NCBI GenBank assembly: GCA_028279515.1
Contig: JANQNQ010000001.1
Span: 186,001-250,000 of the forward strand
Source: Flavobacteriaceae bacterium
GTDB taxonomy: Bacteria > Bacteroidota > Bacteroidia > Flavobacteriales > Flavobacteriaceae
Reading direction: 5' to 3'
DNA: 64,000 nt
The stretch's first letter is position 1; each line of letters begins with the position of its first letter. Positions 26,085 to 35,864 of the stretch are shown one piece after another. The notes beneath the pieces were generated by a model that saw nothing but the letters and a program-made list of their open reading frames with translations, was not told the origin of the DNA and ran no database searches. Made by a program: the position numbers and the translations under genes.

Positions 26085-26933
26085 ATGAGAACAATTATTC
26101 ACCTTGTCATTCTGTTGGTAGCGGCTACTGTGCAAACCGCCATTGCACAAGATTTCAAAGGGTTTGCTACTTACAAGACATCTTCGAGTGTTGACATCAA
26201 ATTAGACAGTACACAGGTTTCTGATGCACAGCAAGCACAGATACAAGCGATGCTGCAAAAATCAATGCAGCGCGAGTATGAGTTAAAGTTCAACAAAGTA
26301 GCTTCTACTTGGAAAGAAGCCGAAAGTTTAGGAGAAGCACCTGGAGCTTCTGCTGGCGGAATTCAGATCAAGATCATGGGTGGTGGCGGAAGCGACCTGC
26401 TTTACAAAGACACCAAAGAGAAAAAGTTTGCAGAGGCGACCGATATGTTTGGTAAAAAGTTTTTGGTGCAAGATGAACTCGAAACATTTGAGTGGAAACT
26501 TGGCTCAGAAACAAAACAGATCGGACAATACACTTGTTACAAAGCCACAGCCGAACGAGAAGTGACTTCCATGAGTGTGAGCATGGGTGACGGTGTCGAT
26601 GAGGAAGACCAAGAGCCTAAAGAAGAAAAGAGCACTCAGACCATTACGGCTTGGTATACACCGCAGATTCCTGTGAGCCACGGTCCAGATAACTACTGGG
26701 GCTTGCCAGGATTGATTTTGGAAGTGAACAACGGAAACAGGGTGATGATCTGTAATAAGATTGTACTAAATCCGAAGGAAGAGATTGTAATTGAAGCACC
26801 GACCGAAGGAAAGAAGGTCAACAGCGAAGAGTTTGAGGTGATCATGCGAGAGAAGATGAAGGAGATGGAAAAAATGTACAGCGGTGGACGAAAAAAAGGT
26901 GGTGAGCGTATGCAGATCCGTATCGGAGGCTAA
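26085..26933 (+). CDS. GLPGLI family protein
   Basis: 282-residue exported protein with signal peptide (ending TAIAQ) and the family signature NYWGLPGLILEVN near residue 203. The middle has an acidic insertion (EEDQEPKEEK) and the C-terminus is Lys/Glu/Gly rich (EKMYSGGRKKGGERMQIRIGG). Bacteroidota-specific family of unknown function, usually beside an outer-membrane receptor, as here. First gene of a row of three with aspartyl protease and receptor. Confidence 0.88.
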   Translation: MRTIIHLVILLVAATVQTAIAQDFKGFATYKTSSSVDIKLDSTQVSDAQQAQIQAMLQKSMQREYELKFNKVASTWKEAESLGEAPGASAGGIQIKIMGGGGSDLLYKDTKEKKFAEATDMFGKKFLVQDELETFEWKLGSETKQIGQYTCYKATAEREVTSMSVSMGDGVDEEDQEPKEEKSTQTITAWYTPQIPVSHGPDNYWGLPGLILEVNNGNRVMICNKIVLNPKEEIVIEAPTEGKKVNSEEFEVIMREKMKEMEKMYSGGRKKGGERMQIRIGG

Positions 26934-26985
26934 TCATTTGTTAAAGTGACATCGATCGATTGCAAAAGTTCGTAAATTAAGAACA

Positions 26986-28152
26986 ATGAAGAAAACGGTT
27001 TACATCCTCTCTTTTTTGATAACACAAGTGTTGTGGTCGCAAATGGCAACCGTACCTTTTGTTGAAGATGGTTTGATCTTCATCAAAGTACAGGTAAATG
27101 ATTACGCACAACCTTTGAATTTTGTGTTCGATACAGGAGCGTCGGCCGCGGTGCTGGATGCAACTGTGGCTAAAAGAATAGGGGTGCAGGCCAGTTTTTC
27201 TCAGAACGCCCAAGGTGCGGCAGGGTCTCAGACCTACGAGGTAGCAACCGGACAAAAGCTTCTCATCGATAAAATAACCCTGGACGGACTTAATGTCGTT
27301 CTCGTTGATCTTGGGGCTTTATCTCGCCGATCAGGAAATACCATTGATGGAATTATCGGATATGATATCCTCAATCGTTTTGTCACGCAGTTTGATTTTA
27401 AGTCGAAAGACCTCAAACTGTATAAAAGCATCGATGATGTTACTTCACTTTCAGGATATAAAAAAGTGCCTATGAAATTAGGCCGAGGGAGTATCCCAGA
27501 AGTACGAATGAATATAAACTTCCATGACGGAAGCACCAAAAACGGAACCTTCCTTTTTGATAGCGGCGCTAACATGACAGTACTGTTTAATACTCCGTAT
27601 GCTAAAAAGGAAAAGCTCGAAGAAAAAATAGGAAAGACCATAATAGGTACGGCCAGAGGGCTGACCACTTCATCAACGCATATTACAGGTAGTGCCAAGT
27701 CAGTGTCTTTTGGTGAATATAATTTCAAAGATGTGGTTGTGCAGCTCTCCGAGGCCAAGGCTGGAGTTTCTGCTTCGAGAAACTTCAGTGGTATCTTAGG
27801 AGCAAAGATCATCAACCGCTTTGACATGGTGCTTGACTATGAGAACGAAGATTTCTTCTTTAAACCAAACGATTGCTATGACAAAGCCTTTGAATTTCCG
27901 TTAAGCGGATTCGCCATTGCCTATAATGAAAATGGCAAGATCGTCATCACCCAGTTGGTATTGCGAAGTGAAGCTGCCATGGCGGGAATCGAAGAAGGAG
28001 ATGAACTGCTAGCCATAAATGGAATCTCGAGCAGTACACTTCAAACCTATAGAGACTTACTTAAAAAGGAAGGGGAACTTATCACCCTCAAAGTCCGAAA
28101 GCCTTCCGGAAAAACCGAAGAAAAGAAAATCGTACTGAAAAGGCTTATCTAA
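26986..28152 (+). CDS. Exported retropepsin-like aspartyl protease with PDZ domain
   Basis: 388 residues: signal peptide (MKKTVYILSFLITQVLWSQ), two pepsin-like lobes each with an active-site motif (NFVFDTGASAAVL and TFLFDSGANMTVL), then a C-terminal PDZ domain (about 300-385: EAAMAGIEEGDELLAINGISS). Two DxGA motifs in one chain mean it can form the active site as a monomer. Probably a periplasmic envelope protease; its place between a GLPGLI protein and a receptor suggests it acts on one of them or on imported peptide. Confidence 0.86.
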   Translation: MKKTVYILSFLITQVLWSQMATVPFVEDGLIFIKVQVNDYAQPLNFVFDTGASAAVLDATVAKRIGVQASFSQNAQGAAGSQTYEVATGQKLLIDKITLDGLNVVLVDLGALSRRSGNTIDGIIGYDILNRFVTQFDFKSKDLKLYKSIDDVTSLSGYKKVPMKLGRGSIPEVRMNINFHDGSTKNGTFLFDSGANMTVLFNTPYAKKEKLEEKIGKTIIGTARGLTTSSTHITGSAKSVSFGEYNFKDVVVQLSEAKAGVSASRNFSGILGAKIINRFDMVLDYENEDFFFKPNDCYDKAFEFPLSGFAIAYNENGKIVITQLVLRSEAAMAGIEEGDELLAINGISSSTLQTYRDLLKKEGELITLKVRKPSGKTEEKKIVLKRLI

Positions 28153-28167
28153 AAAATCAATCAAAAA

Positions 28168-30858
28168 ATGAACAAATTTTATACAATCCTACTTGTAGGA
28201 CTGGGATTCTTTTGTCAACATTTGACGGCACAATCTGTCGATGTCGAAGGAACCGTAAAGGATTCACTGAGCAATCCACTAGAGTTGGCCAACGTTATCG
28301 CTATCAACAAAAACACCAAAGCAATTGCTTCCTTCGGAATTACCGACAGCGAAGGACGCTACAGGCTAACGGTCAAAGCCGATAGCCTCTACACACTTCG
28401 AGCCAGTTATTTGGGATTCGAAACCTGGGAAGAGACCATTCAGCCTTCCTCAAGTGAGAAGCTTATTAAAGATATCGTGATGAAAGAACTGCCAGATCAG
28501 TTAGACGCGGTCGAGATTATTCACGAAATGCCAGTGACTGTCTCAGGAGATACAATCATTTACAAGGCTGACGCTTTTACTGATGGGAAGGAAAAGAAAC
28601 TGGAGAACGTCTTGGAAAAACTACCAGGCTTTGAAATTGATGATAATGGGGAGGTCAAAGTGCAAGGAAAGAAGGTAGACAAAGTACTCGTTGAAGGAAA
28701 GGAATTCTTTGATGGAGATACCAAAATGGCAACAAAGAACATTCCTGCCAATGCGGTTGACAAAGTGCAGGTACTAAGAGATTTCAACGAAGTGGGGCCT
28801 ATGAAAGGATTGGGCAATGACGATGCATTGGCCCTCAATATTAAACTCAAGGACGGCAAAAAGAATTTGCTTTTTGGCGATGTCGAAGCTGGTATTGGTC
28901 CGGACCACCGCCACTTAGTACATCCAAACATCTTCTATTACTCAAAGAAGCTGAGTGTCAACTTTATCGGGGACCTCAATAACATTGGTGAGCGAGCGTT
29001 TACCATGCAAGATTACTTTCGATTTAGTGGTGGACTTAGAAGTTTGATGAGACGCTCGGGGTCAAGCCTGAATCTTTCTTCCGATGAGGTCGGACTTTCC
29101 TTTATGCAGAACAATCGCGCAAGGAACGTAGACTCAAAATTGGGTGCCCTCAACTTTACGTATCGCCCCAATAACAAATGGAACTTCACAGGCTTTGGGA
29201 TCGTTTCCAACATACAAACTGACATGGCCTCTAATTCTTTCAGAACCTACATTCGTGAAGAGGGAAACAATCAGGAGAATTTGGTCTCTCGTACGGGACA
29301 AGAGAATACCTCCGGACTTGTAAAATTGTCTTCAACTTTTACACCCAATGACAAGGTGCATGTTGCCTATGATGGTTTTATAAAAACGGCAACGCTAGAT
29401 CAAGTAAGTATAAGGGATTCTGAATTTGATATGTTCGCCAATACCATCAACTCTAACAATCTAAGCCGTCCGTTTTCTATTGAACAGACCCTTGAGTCCT
29501 TTTATGCAAAAGATGAGAAGAATGTGTTTTCATTCGAAGCCAATCACATGTATAAAAAACAGGATCCAACGTTTGACCTACAAACGTCGCAGATACCATT
29601 TAATGGCATACTTTCTATCAACGGAAATAGTCCGTTTAACATCTTCCAGCAACAAGAGGTCTTTACCAATAAGCTGGATGCAGCCCTTAATTATTACTAT
29701 GTGATCAACAAGACCAATCACATCAACTTTTCAGTGGGCGGAAGTTTTAGTCACCAGAGCCTGACTTCTGGGATTGATGAGCGCTTTGCAGATGGAACAT
29801 CAACTGCCTATACCGACACGAATCTTAACAATGATGTAACGTATGATTTTTCAGATGTGTTTTTCGGACTTCGTTACAAGACCAAATTTGGGAAGTTGAT
29901 GCTTAGCCCCGGACTCAATTTCCACATCTACAATACGCAAGATCAGCAGTTGGCCACGACCAATGAGTTCGACAAGACACTCCTACTGCCAGAGTTCAGC
30001 GCTAAATACGATTTTTCAAGTGGTGAGACGCTTCGTGCCGATTATCGCATGCAAGCCGAATTCACCGATATTCAGAACCTAGCCCTCGGAACCATTATTA
30101 GAGGATATAATAGCTTGTTCTCAGGAAACAGAAACTTAGAAAACGCTTGGTACCACAACCTTAGTGTCAACTATTATAATTTCAACATGTTCAACTTTAC
30201 GAACATCAATCTCGGGTTGACATACCAGAAGAAATTTGATGACATCCAAAATGTACTGAACTATCAGAACTTAGACCGAATTTCTTCGCCTATAAATATT
30301 GATGCCGCCAACGAAACCCTAAGGGGATATGGAAGCTATGAGAAGCGTTTCACATTCATGAAGGTAAGAGCATCGACCAACTTGTCGTATGCCAAATTCA
30401 ACAATTTCATAGACAATGTGGCCAACGAGAATACTTCGTTTACGCAAAATTATAAGGCGTCGATCGACACCAATTTCAAGAAGTGGCCCAACTTCGAAGT
30501 AGGTTTTGAAAAGATCATTAATGACTACCAAAGTGATAGCGGAAACAGTACGTTTGTTACCGACCGCCCGTTCGCCAATTTCGAGGCGTATTTTCTGAAG
30601 AATTTTACGTTGGTTGCCGATTATGAGTATAACGCTTATAGAAATCGTGACGGTGGCACCAGCAGCAACTACGATTTTCTAAATGCGAGCCTATATTTTC
30701 AGAAGGAAGACAGCAAGTGGGAGTTCAAACTATCGGGAATGAACCTCTTGAATACCACATCGATCCGTCGAGATTCATTCTCTGGTAACCTGATCAGCAC
30801 CTACGAGTATTTCGTGCAACCCAGATACTTTATATTCAGCGCCAAATACAATTTGTAA
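28168..30858 (+). CDS. Outer-membrane beta-barrel receptor (TonB-dependent-receptor-like)
   Basis: 896 residues: signal peptide (ending HLTAQ), carboxypeptidase-regulatory-like domain (about 22-110: VEGTVKDSLSNPLELANVIAI, ITDSEGRYRLTV), a plug-like domain (about 120-235: LENVLEKLPGFEIDDNGEVKVQGKKVDKVLVEGKEFF), then a long barrel with alternating aromatic strands and a terminal strand ending YFIFSAKYNL. This architecture belongs to SusC-remote receptors that accompany GLPGLI proteins. No SusD partner is adjacent. It lies 15 nt after the protease gene, so the two are an operon. Confidence 0.86.
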   Translation: MNKFYTILLVGLGFFCQHLTAQSVDVEGTVKDSLSNPLELANVIAINKNTKAIASFGITDSEGRYRLTVKADSLYTLRASYLGFETWEETIQPSSSEKLIKDIVMKELPDQLDAVEIIHEMPVTVSGDTIIYKADAFTDGKEKKLENVLEKLPGFEIDDNGEVKVQGKKVDKVLVEGKEFFDGDTKMATKNIPANAVDKVQVLRDFNEVGPMKGLGNDDALALNIKLKDGKKNLLFGDVEAGIGPDHRHLVHPNIFYYSKKLSVNFIGDLNNIGERAFTMQDYFRFSGGLRSLMRRSGSSLNLSSDEVGLSFMQNNRARNVDSKLGALNFTYRPNNKWNFTGFGIVSNIQTDMASNSFRTYIREEGNNQENLVSRTGQENTSGLVKLSSTFTPNDKVHVAYDGFIKTATLDQVSIRDSEFDMFANTINSNNLSRPFSIEQTLESFYAKDEKNVFSFEANHMYKKQDPTFDLQTSQIPFNGILSINGNSPFNIFQQQEVFTNKLDAALNYYYVINKTNHINFSVGGSFSHQSLTSGIDERFADGTSTAYTDTNLNNDVTYDFSDVFFGLRYKTKFGKLMLSPGLNFHIYNTQDQQLATTNEFDKTLLLPEFSAKYDFSSGETLRADYRMQAEFTDIQNLALGTIIRGYNSLFSGNRNLENAWYHNLSVNYYNFNMFNFTNINLGLTYQKKFDDIQNVLNYQNLDRISSPINIDAANETLRGYGSYEKRFTFMKVRASTNLSYAKFNNFIDNVANENTSFTQNYKASIDTNFKKWPNFEVGFEKIINDYQSDSGNSTFVTDRPFANFEAYFLKNFTLVADYEYNAYRNRDGGTSSNYDFLNASLYFQKEDSKWEFKLSGMNLLNTTSIRRDSFSGNLISTYEYFVQPRYFIFSAKYNL

Positions 30859-30960
30859 ACAATAACATACTTCTATTTCGAACAACATTGAACGTTTTGA
30901 GTTAGTCTTCTTCATGTTCAATGTTGTTTGGTTTTGTAACTTTTAATTTGTTAGGGTATA

Positions 30961-31161
30961 TCAATTCATAGCATTGAAAAACCGACCTCGGAAAATCTTG
31001 TGTAAAATGGCATCCGCAAATGGAGAAAAGAACAAAAAGCTGTCTGAGCTTTGTGAGCAAAGCGAGTTCTTTTTGTTCCTCCATGAGGAATAGCCATTTA
31101 GCAAGGAGTTCCGCAGTCTAGATTTTTTGTTTCTTTTTCATCAATGGAAAAAGAAAAGGGA
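30961..31161 (+). repeat. Structured dispersed element, body type 1, copy A
   Basis: Begins with a variant of the TCAATGC/GCATTGA head hairpin, continues with ACCGACCTCGG, nested stems (ATGGAG/CTCCAT, GAACAAAAAG/CTTTTTGTTC, GCTTTG/CAAAGC) and ends with the tail CTAGATTTTTTGTTTC plus a TTTCTTTTTCAT/ATGGAAAAAGAAA hairpin. Related copies at 44385 and 51961 have the same orientation. Confidence 0.8.
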
Positions 31162-31230
31162 AGTAAAACGATTGAAACCTTTTGTTCAGTTTTGTCCAGA
31201 TTGGTTTTGCACGTTAGTTTTCTCACGAAA

Positions 31231-31428
31231 CAAACCCTCCGTCAAAGCGAAGCTTTGACACCCCGCCCGAACGACGTCAGTCGGGCAGGCTCCCTTCAAC
31301 TGAAGGGAGGAGTTGAAATAGAATATCTATTCAACTTCCGAACTAAATATTTGATTAGAGTTACATCTTGGCTTCCCTCTTTGGTTAAAGAGGGGTGGTT
31401 CAGCTTTGCTGAAGCGGGGAGTTTGTTT
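31231..31428. repeat. REP-like inverted pair, copy 2
   Basis: Same order of blocks as 21692-21904: CAAACCCTCCG, hairpin, CACCCCG, ACGACGTCAGTCGGGCAGGC (shared with copy 1), CCCTT/AAGGG hairpin, about 60 bp of unique DNA, then AAAGAGGGGTGGTTCAGC and GAAGCGGGGAGTTTG. Fills the gap before the sulfotransferase. Confidence 0.65.
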
Positions 31429-31469
31429 TCAAGACGAATAACCAACTAAACGCATAAACAAATCAACAA

Positions 31470-32246
31470 TTAAACACCGTTAAGATACTTCTGTATCAAC
31501 GCCAACTCTTCAACCGTCAATTCATCTGGATCCATATAGTTGGTGCCCGTTTCACTATTGGTGTAGTTATTTATTTTATGCTGAAGGACTTGCGCGTCAA
31601 TCGAAGCGGCACCCGAAAACTCTTGAAGCGTTTCGATAACATTAGGCTTCACAAGCTCATCGAACGAAAGCTGAAGCGCTTGCGATCCGTTGAGGTGTTC
31701 AAAGGCGTAATCTTTGTACTGCTTCCAGGTATGACAAAACTGATTCATTTCGTCCAATGATTGCACCATCCCGATTTTCTTAGCCGATTTTAGACAGTCT
31801 TTAAGGTCTCTTGTCAAATAGATGATCTTGGCGTTGGGCAATCGGTTTTTGACCTGTGCCAAAAACGACGGATTCCATTCAGGAAGCTTCATGCCCCATA
31901 AAGATCTTCCCTGTTTAGCAGCAAAATCTTCGTAATGTTTCAGTATGGTTTCGGCACTGTTAGAGACCGCTTCAAGATACCCGTCAATTTCGGGCATCAG
32001 ATCAGGAATCCAATCATTAACATTTCCATCCAAAACACCTTTCAATTGATTATCTCGCCATTGTTTTGACGAATTTAGCATGAGCTCTTTGTTGCTCAAT
32101 ACACTCATAAAAAAGTTGAGGTCATTGGCACAGGTTTCCCCATAGATCAAACAATTATCAGCCGATGTGAGCAATCGCTGTAACAGGGTAGTGCCAGAAC
32201 GTCTAACTGGTGAGGCGATCAAAATAGGAGCCAGATCTTTTAGCAT
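31470..32246 (-). CDS. Sulfotransferase family protein
   Basis: 258 residues of the PAPS-dependent sulfotransferase fold. The 5'-phosphosulfate loop is SPVRRSGTTLLQRLL near residue 13 and the 3'-phosphate motif is IIYLTRDLKDCLKSAKKIG in the middle. No signal peptide, so cytoplasmic. The acceptor is unknown. Lies 55 nt after the amidohydrolase gene with a terminator between them, so it probably has its own promoter. Confidence 0.85.
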   Translation of the reverse strand: MLKDLAPILIASPVRRSGTTLLQRLLTSADNCLIYGETCANDLNFFMSVLSNKELMLNSSKQWRDNQLKGVLDGNVNDWIPDLMPEIDGYLEAVSNSAETILKHYEDFAAKQGRSLWGMKLPEWNPSFLAQVKNRLPNAKIIYLTRDLKDCLKSAKKIGMVQSLDEMNQFCHTWKQYKDYAFEHLNGSQALQLSFDELVKPNVIETLQEFSGAASIDAQVLQHKINNYTNSETGTNYMDPDELTVEELALIQKYLNGV

Positions 32247-32262
32247 GAAAAATAGATTAATG

Positions 32263-32295
32263 AAAAACCGCCAGAGAATATTTCTCCAGCGGTTT
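32263..32295 (-). terminator. Intrinsic terminator after the amidohydrolase gene
   Basis: On the minus strand an imperfect stem AACCGCTGGAGA / TCTCTGGCGGTT with an AT loop and T residues, starting 7 nt after the stop codon. Confidence 0.75.
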
Positions 32296-32301
32296 ATTTA
32301 A

Positions 32302-35300
32302 TTATTGTTTCGAAGCATGACATTTACAACCCGGAATGGCAAAACTCTGGGTAGCTTCGTGCCAAGGAAATGCTTGATTGTACTTGTTGTTTTCCCAATA
32401 GAACGGAGTGCGTTCTTTGGTTTCGTTACCAATTTCATTCATAGTTTCGGTATCGTACAAACGACCGTTGACCATGGTGTAGGTTACTGTGTTGGTATTT
32501 TCGATATCCTCTAACGGATTCTTCTCTAACACGATCAGATCGGCCAGTTTTCCTTCCTTGAGCGAACCGATTTCTTTGTCCATGCCAATATAGAAGGCAC
32601 CATTGATGGTAGCTGCTTTTAGCGCTTCATGATTACTCATGCCACCCGCTTTTATCATCCACAACTCCCAGTGGGCACCAAGGCCCTGTAATTGTCCGTG
32701 AGCACCTAGGTTAACCTTTACACCAGTATCTGAAAGGGCGGTTACCGATTTTGAAACCAGCACATGGCCATTTTCATATTCTTCTTCGGGAACCATGGTT
32801 CTATGACGGGATCTAGAATCAATCACGTAACGAGGTGTATATTTTAATAGCTTCTCATTTTCCCAAACATTGTCGCGTTGATAATAATAGTATTCTCCGT
32901 TGAGCCCTCCATAGTTCACGATCAAAGTAGGCGTATACCCAGTGCTGCTGTTGCTCCATAAAGTAACCACATCTTTATACACAGGCGCAATCGGAATGTT
33001 GTGCTCAACACCCGTATGTCCGTCCATGATCATGGTCATGTTGTGATAGAAGGTAGACCCTCCCTCCGGAACGACGTTGATATCCAATTCTTTCGCAGCT
33101 TGCATTACTTGCTGGCGTTGGTCACGACGTGGTTGGTTGTAACTCTTTACCGAGCCAGCACCAAACGCCTTTGTTCTTCTGATGGCAGAACGAGCATCGT
33201 CCAAACTATTGACCACCGCCTTGAAATCACCATCCGCACCATATAATATAAATCCGGTAGAGAACAATCTAGGTCCCACCATTTCGCCACTTTTTTGCAA
33301 TTCAGAAAGGCTGAATACCGTTTCGCTATGCGCCGAAGGGTCGTGAGCCGTGGTCACTCCAAAAGCTAAGTTGGCATAAAACTGCCAGTGTTTCTTCGTG
33401 TTTAATCCTGAACGGAAAGCGCCGATGTGCGCATGCGCATCAACGATTCCTGGCATGATGGTCTTTCCTGCTACATCATATACTTTGGCATTAGAAGGAA
33501 CCTTAACATCTGAAGCATTTCCGATGGCTTCGATTTTGTTGCCATTGATGACAATGGTTCCGTTGTCAATAACTTGATTGCCTTCCATGGTGATAATACG
33601 CGCATTGGTAAATGCAATGCGTCCTTTAGGGGTATCGGTTTTGGCAACAAGCCCAACCTTGACCCCTTTTTCAGTCATTGGCGGAATGCTATCTGGTGAG
33701 TTTTTTAAATAGGTAAAACGCTCAGAAACTTTGTTGGTGAAGTACTCATCACCCAAGGTCCAATGAAGATTTTTGCTGTCATTTGACCAATGGAGATTGA
33801 TTCCAGCATCTTTAGCCACCTGCGATACAGGTACCGCTTTTGTGTTGTTATTGATGTCAACCGTTTGTCCGGTCATCACCATTGGGGCCACATACACTTT
33901 GTGTAAGTGAGAGAACATCAACCACTTGTTGTCCGGACTTGGTTTTAACTGATTGGCATATTTGGATTTGAAATGCGTTTTCTCGTCTTGGCCATTAAGG
34001 TCTACACTTTTTAACTCTTTGGTCAAGCTTCCAAAAAATTGCCCGCCTGTCTGATAGAAAATGCGTTTTCCGTTGGCGCTAAAAGTTGGGTTAGCACCCG
34101 ATGAGGTGATCTTTTTCGTATTGCTTCCGCTCGAAGACATGGTATAAATACCCGCTTTCTTAGTGAAGGTTTGACCTTGGTCGCCATTACCGGATTGTTT
34201 TCCGTAGACGATCATTTTTCCGTCGTTAGACCAAGAAGGAAAACGATAAATTCCTTTTTCGCTAGTTAATCGAGTAGGAGTGCCGCCTTTAGCAGAAATT
34301 TTATAGATAGCTCCCTTGTTTACATCATCCCAAGTGACATAAGCGATTTCTTTTCCGTCAGGAGAAAAAGAAGGCTCAAATTCAAAATCACTGCTTGAGG
34401 TCAACCGTTTTGGCTTTCCGTTGGGAAGACGCTTGCTCCATAGATGTCCGATGGCACTGAAGACCAATGTTTTTCCGTCAGGAGAAGTAACTGCATGACG
34501 AATCACTTTTACGGTGAAATCATCTGGAGCGACTTCATGTCTCACGCGATGTGTCTCAGCGATCTTGATTTTGATATCCACCTGAAACGGAATATTGGTC
34601 ACTTGCGTGGTTTCGATATTCACCTTTTGAATCTTTCCGCCTGACCAAAAAACGACCTCTTTGTTGTTAGGCATCCAACTGAATCCAGGGTATACGCCAA
34701 AAATGGCCCATGCCTCCTGTTGATCTTTGTTCAGTGTATCATAAACTGGCCATTCTTCACCAGTTTCCAGATCATGAATGTATAAAACAGACTTGGTACG
34801 AACACGCTTTACAAAAGCCAGCTTTTTCCCGTCTCTTGATATTTGCGGACGCGCAGCACCTCCGGGTCCACCGGTGATGGTCTGTGTTTTTCCGTCTTCA
34901 AAACTATAGCGTTTGACAGCGTAAATCTGGCTGTTGGGATCTTTGTTGTATTGAAAGTATCCGCCTGGATACATGTCTTCAGAATAGTACAGGTATTTTC
35001 CGTCTAGAGAAGCGCTGGGCTCGTTGACATCCTGTTGATCATTCTTACGTTTTGTGAGTTTGAGTCCGCTGCCGCCGGTAATGTGATATTGCCACATTTC
35101 ACCAGCCCCTAAAGAACGCTGTGATGTGAAGTGCTTACGAGCGATAATGCTGTTACCGTCAGCCGCCCAAACCGCGTTATTGAGAAGTCTGAAACTTTCT
35201 TTGGTTAATTGTTTTGCATCCGAGCCATCGCTGTCCATGATCCAGATGTTATCGCCTCCGCCGGCGTCCGACGTAAACGAAATCTTGCTACCATCAGGAC

Positions 35301-35586
35301 TAAATCGAGGTTGGATTTCAAACGGAAGACCCGTTCGCAAGGCTTTCGCCTTTCCGCCAGAAATAGGCATGATATAAATATCTCCGAGAAGGTCAAAGAC
35401 AACCTGTTTGCCATCTGGGCTGACATCAAGGTTCATCCAAGTACCTTCATCAGTATTAAGAGGAACGTCCTTGATATTCCAGTCTTTGTAGGGGTCAGAA
35501 ACGTCCCATTTTTTGTCTTTTTCTTGTGCTGCTAACTGAAAGAATAGCAATAGCACAATGGCTAAAGAGAAGCGGTTTGCAATCAT
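32302..35586 (-). CDS. Exported TolB-like propeller / amidohydrolase fusion
   Basis: 1094 residues from the ATG at 35584-35586, chosen because it precedes a signal peptide (MIANRFSLAIVLLLFFQLAAQ). The N-terminal about 600 residues carry many PD40/TolB-type repeats (FSPDGSKISFTSDAGGGDNIW, FSPDGKEIAYVTWDD). The C-terminal about 430 are a metal-dependent amidohydrolase: GKTIMPGIVDAHAHIGAF (HxH metal site), THDPSAHSE and a C-terminal GSLKEGKLADLIVLEKNP. Probably a periplasmic peptidase- or imidase-like hydrolase; substrate unknown. The pattern is common in Bacteroidota. Confidence 0.87.
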   Translation of the reverse strand: MIANRFSLAIVLLLFFQLAAQEKDKKWDVSDPYKDWNIKDVPLNTDEGTWMNLDVSPDGKQVVFDLLGDIYIMPISGGKAKALRTGLPFEIQPRFSPDGSKISFTSDAGGGDNIWIMDSDGSDAKQLTKESFRLLNNAVWAADGNSIIARKHFTSQRSLGAGEMWQYHITGGSGLKLTKRKNDQQDVNEPSASLDGKYLYYSEDMYPGGYFQYNKDPNSQIYAVKRYSFEDGKTQTITGGPGGAARPQISRDGKKLAFVKRVRTKSVLYIHDLETGEEWPVYDTLNKDQQEAWAIFGVYPGFSWMPNNKEVVFWSGGKIQKVNIETTQVTNIPFQVDIKIKIAETHRVRHEVAPDDFTVKVIRHAVTSPDGKTLVFSAIGHLWSKRLPNGKPKRLTSSSDFEFEPSFSPDGKEIAYVTWDDVNKGAIYKISAKGGTPTRLTSEKGIYRFPSWSNDGKMIVYGKQSGNGDQGQTFTKKAGIYTMSSSGSNTKKITSSGANPTFSANGKRIFYQTGGQFFGSLTKELKSVDLNGQDEKTHFKSKYANQLKPSPDNKWLMFSHLHKVYVAPMVMTGQTVDINNNTKAVPVSQVAKDAGINLHWSNDSKNLHWTLGDEYFTNKVSERFTYLKNSPDSIPPMTEKGVKVGLVAKTDTPKGRIAFTNARIITMEGNQVIDNGTIVINGNKIEAIGNASDVKVPSNAKVYDVAGKTIMPGIVDAHAHIGAFRSGLNTKKHWQFYANLAFGVTTAHDPSAHSETVFSLSELQKSGEMVGPRLFSTGFILYGADGDFKAVVNSLDDARSAIRRTKAFGAGSVKSYNQPRRDQRQQVMQAAKELDINVVPEGGSTFYHNMTMIMDGHTGVEHNIPIAPVYKDVVTLWSNSSTGYTPTLIVNYGGLNGEYYYYQRDNVWENEKLLKYTPRYVIDSRSRHRTMVPEEEYENGHVLVSKSVTALSDTGVKVNLGAHGQLQGLGAHWELWMIKAGGMSNHEALKAATINGAFYIGMDKEIGSLKEGKLADLIVLEKNPLEDIENTNTVTYTMVNGRLYDTETMNEIGNETKERTPFYWENNKYNQAFPWHEATQSFAIPGCKCHASKQ

Positions 35587-35688
35587 GTTGGTTAAATTTA
35601 AACCCCTAAGATAGCCATATTTTTTTCTGACAATTGTTAAAGGAAATCTTAAAAGGAAATAAGTCTTTTTCAAACTAAACTATTTTTA

Positions 35689-35696
35689 TACATTTG
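35689..35696 (+). promoter_or_regulatory. -7 element of the metK leader
   Basis: TACATTTG matches TAnnTTTG exactly and lies 12 nt before the SAM-II aptamer, so the RNA should start around the first P1 strand. Confidence 0.5.
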
Positions 35697-35708
35697 CAGC
35701 CTAATAAT

Positions 35709-35780
35709 AGAGGAAAGATTTGACTGATTGCAACCTCTGAAGCCCAAAACACTAAGGTCTTCGAAAAATGCTAAAGCAGT
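35709..35780 (+). ncRNA. SAM-II riboswitch upstream of metK
   Basis: The pieces of the SAM-II H-type pseudoknot are all visible: P1 AGAGG (35709-35713) with CCTCT (35734-35738), loop GATTTGACTGATTGCAA (35717-35733), and the 3' strand TGCTAAAGCAGT (35769-35780), whose CAGT and TGC pair back to ACTG and GCA of the loop. Between P1 and the 3' strand lies an insertion of about 30 nt, longer than in textbook examples, with a possible GAAG/CTTC stem. Downstream, 35827-35835 is the exact complement of 35716-35724, a candidate competing helix. Confidence 0.85.
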
Positions 35781-35864
35781 TTTTGGCAACCCTTGCCTTC
35801 TCCTGTTAGCTTTTACAAGCATTCTCGTCAAATCTACTTTCTAAATCTAAAGAAGGATACATTT

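Noticed and set aside
35769..35810. Short ORF (13 codons, starting MLKQF) beginning inside the SAM-II pseudoknot strand, considered as another leader peptide
   Set aside because: No Met/Cys run beyond a single Cys and no terminator in the right place; its start lies in the aptamer's 3' strand, so it is probably incidental.
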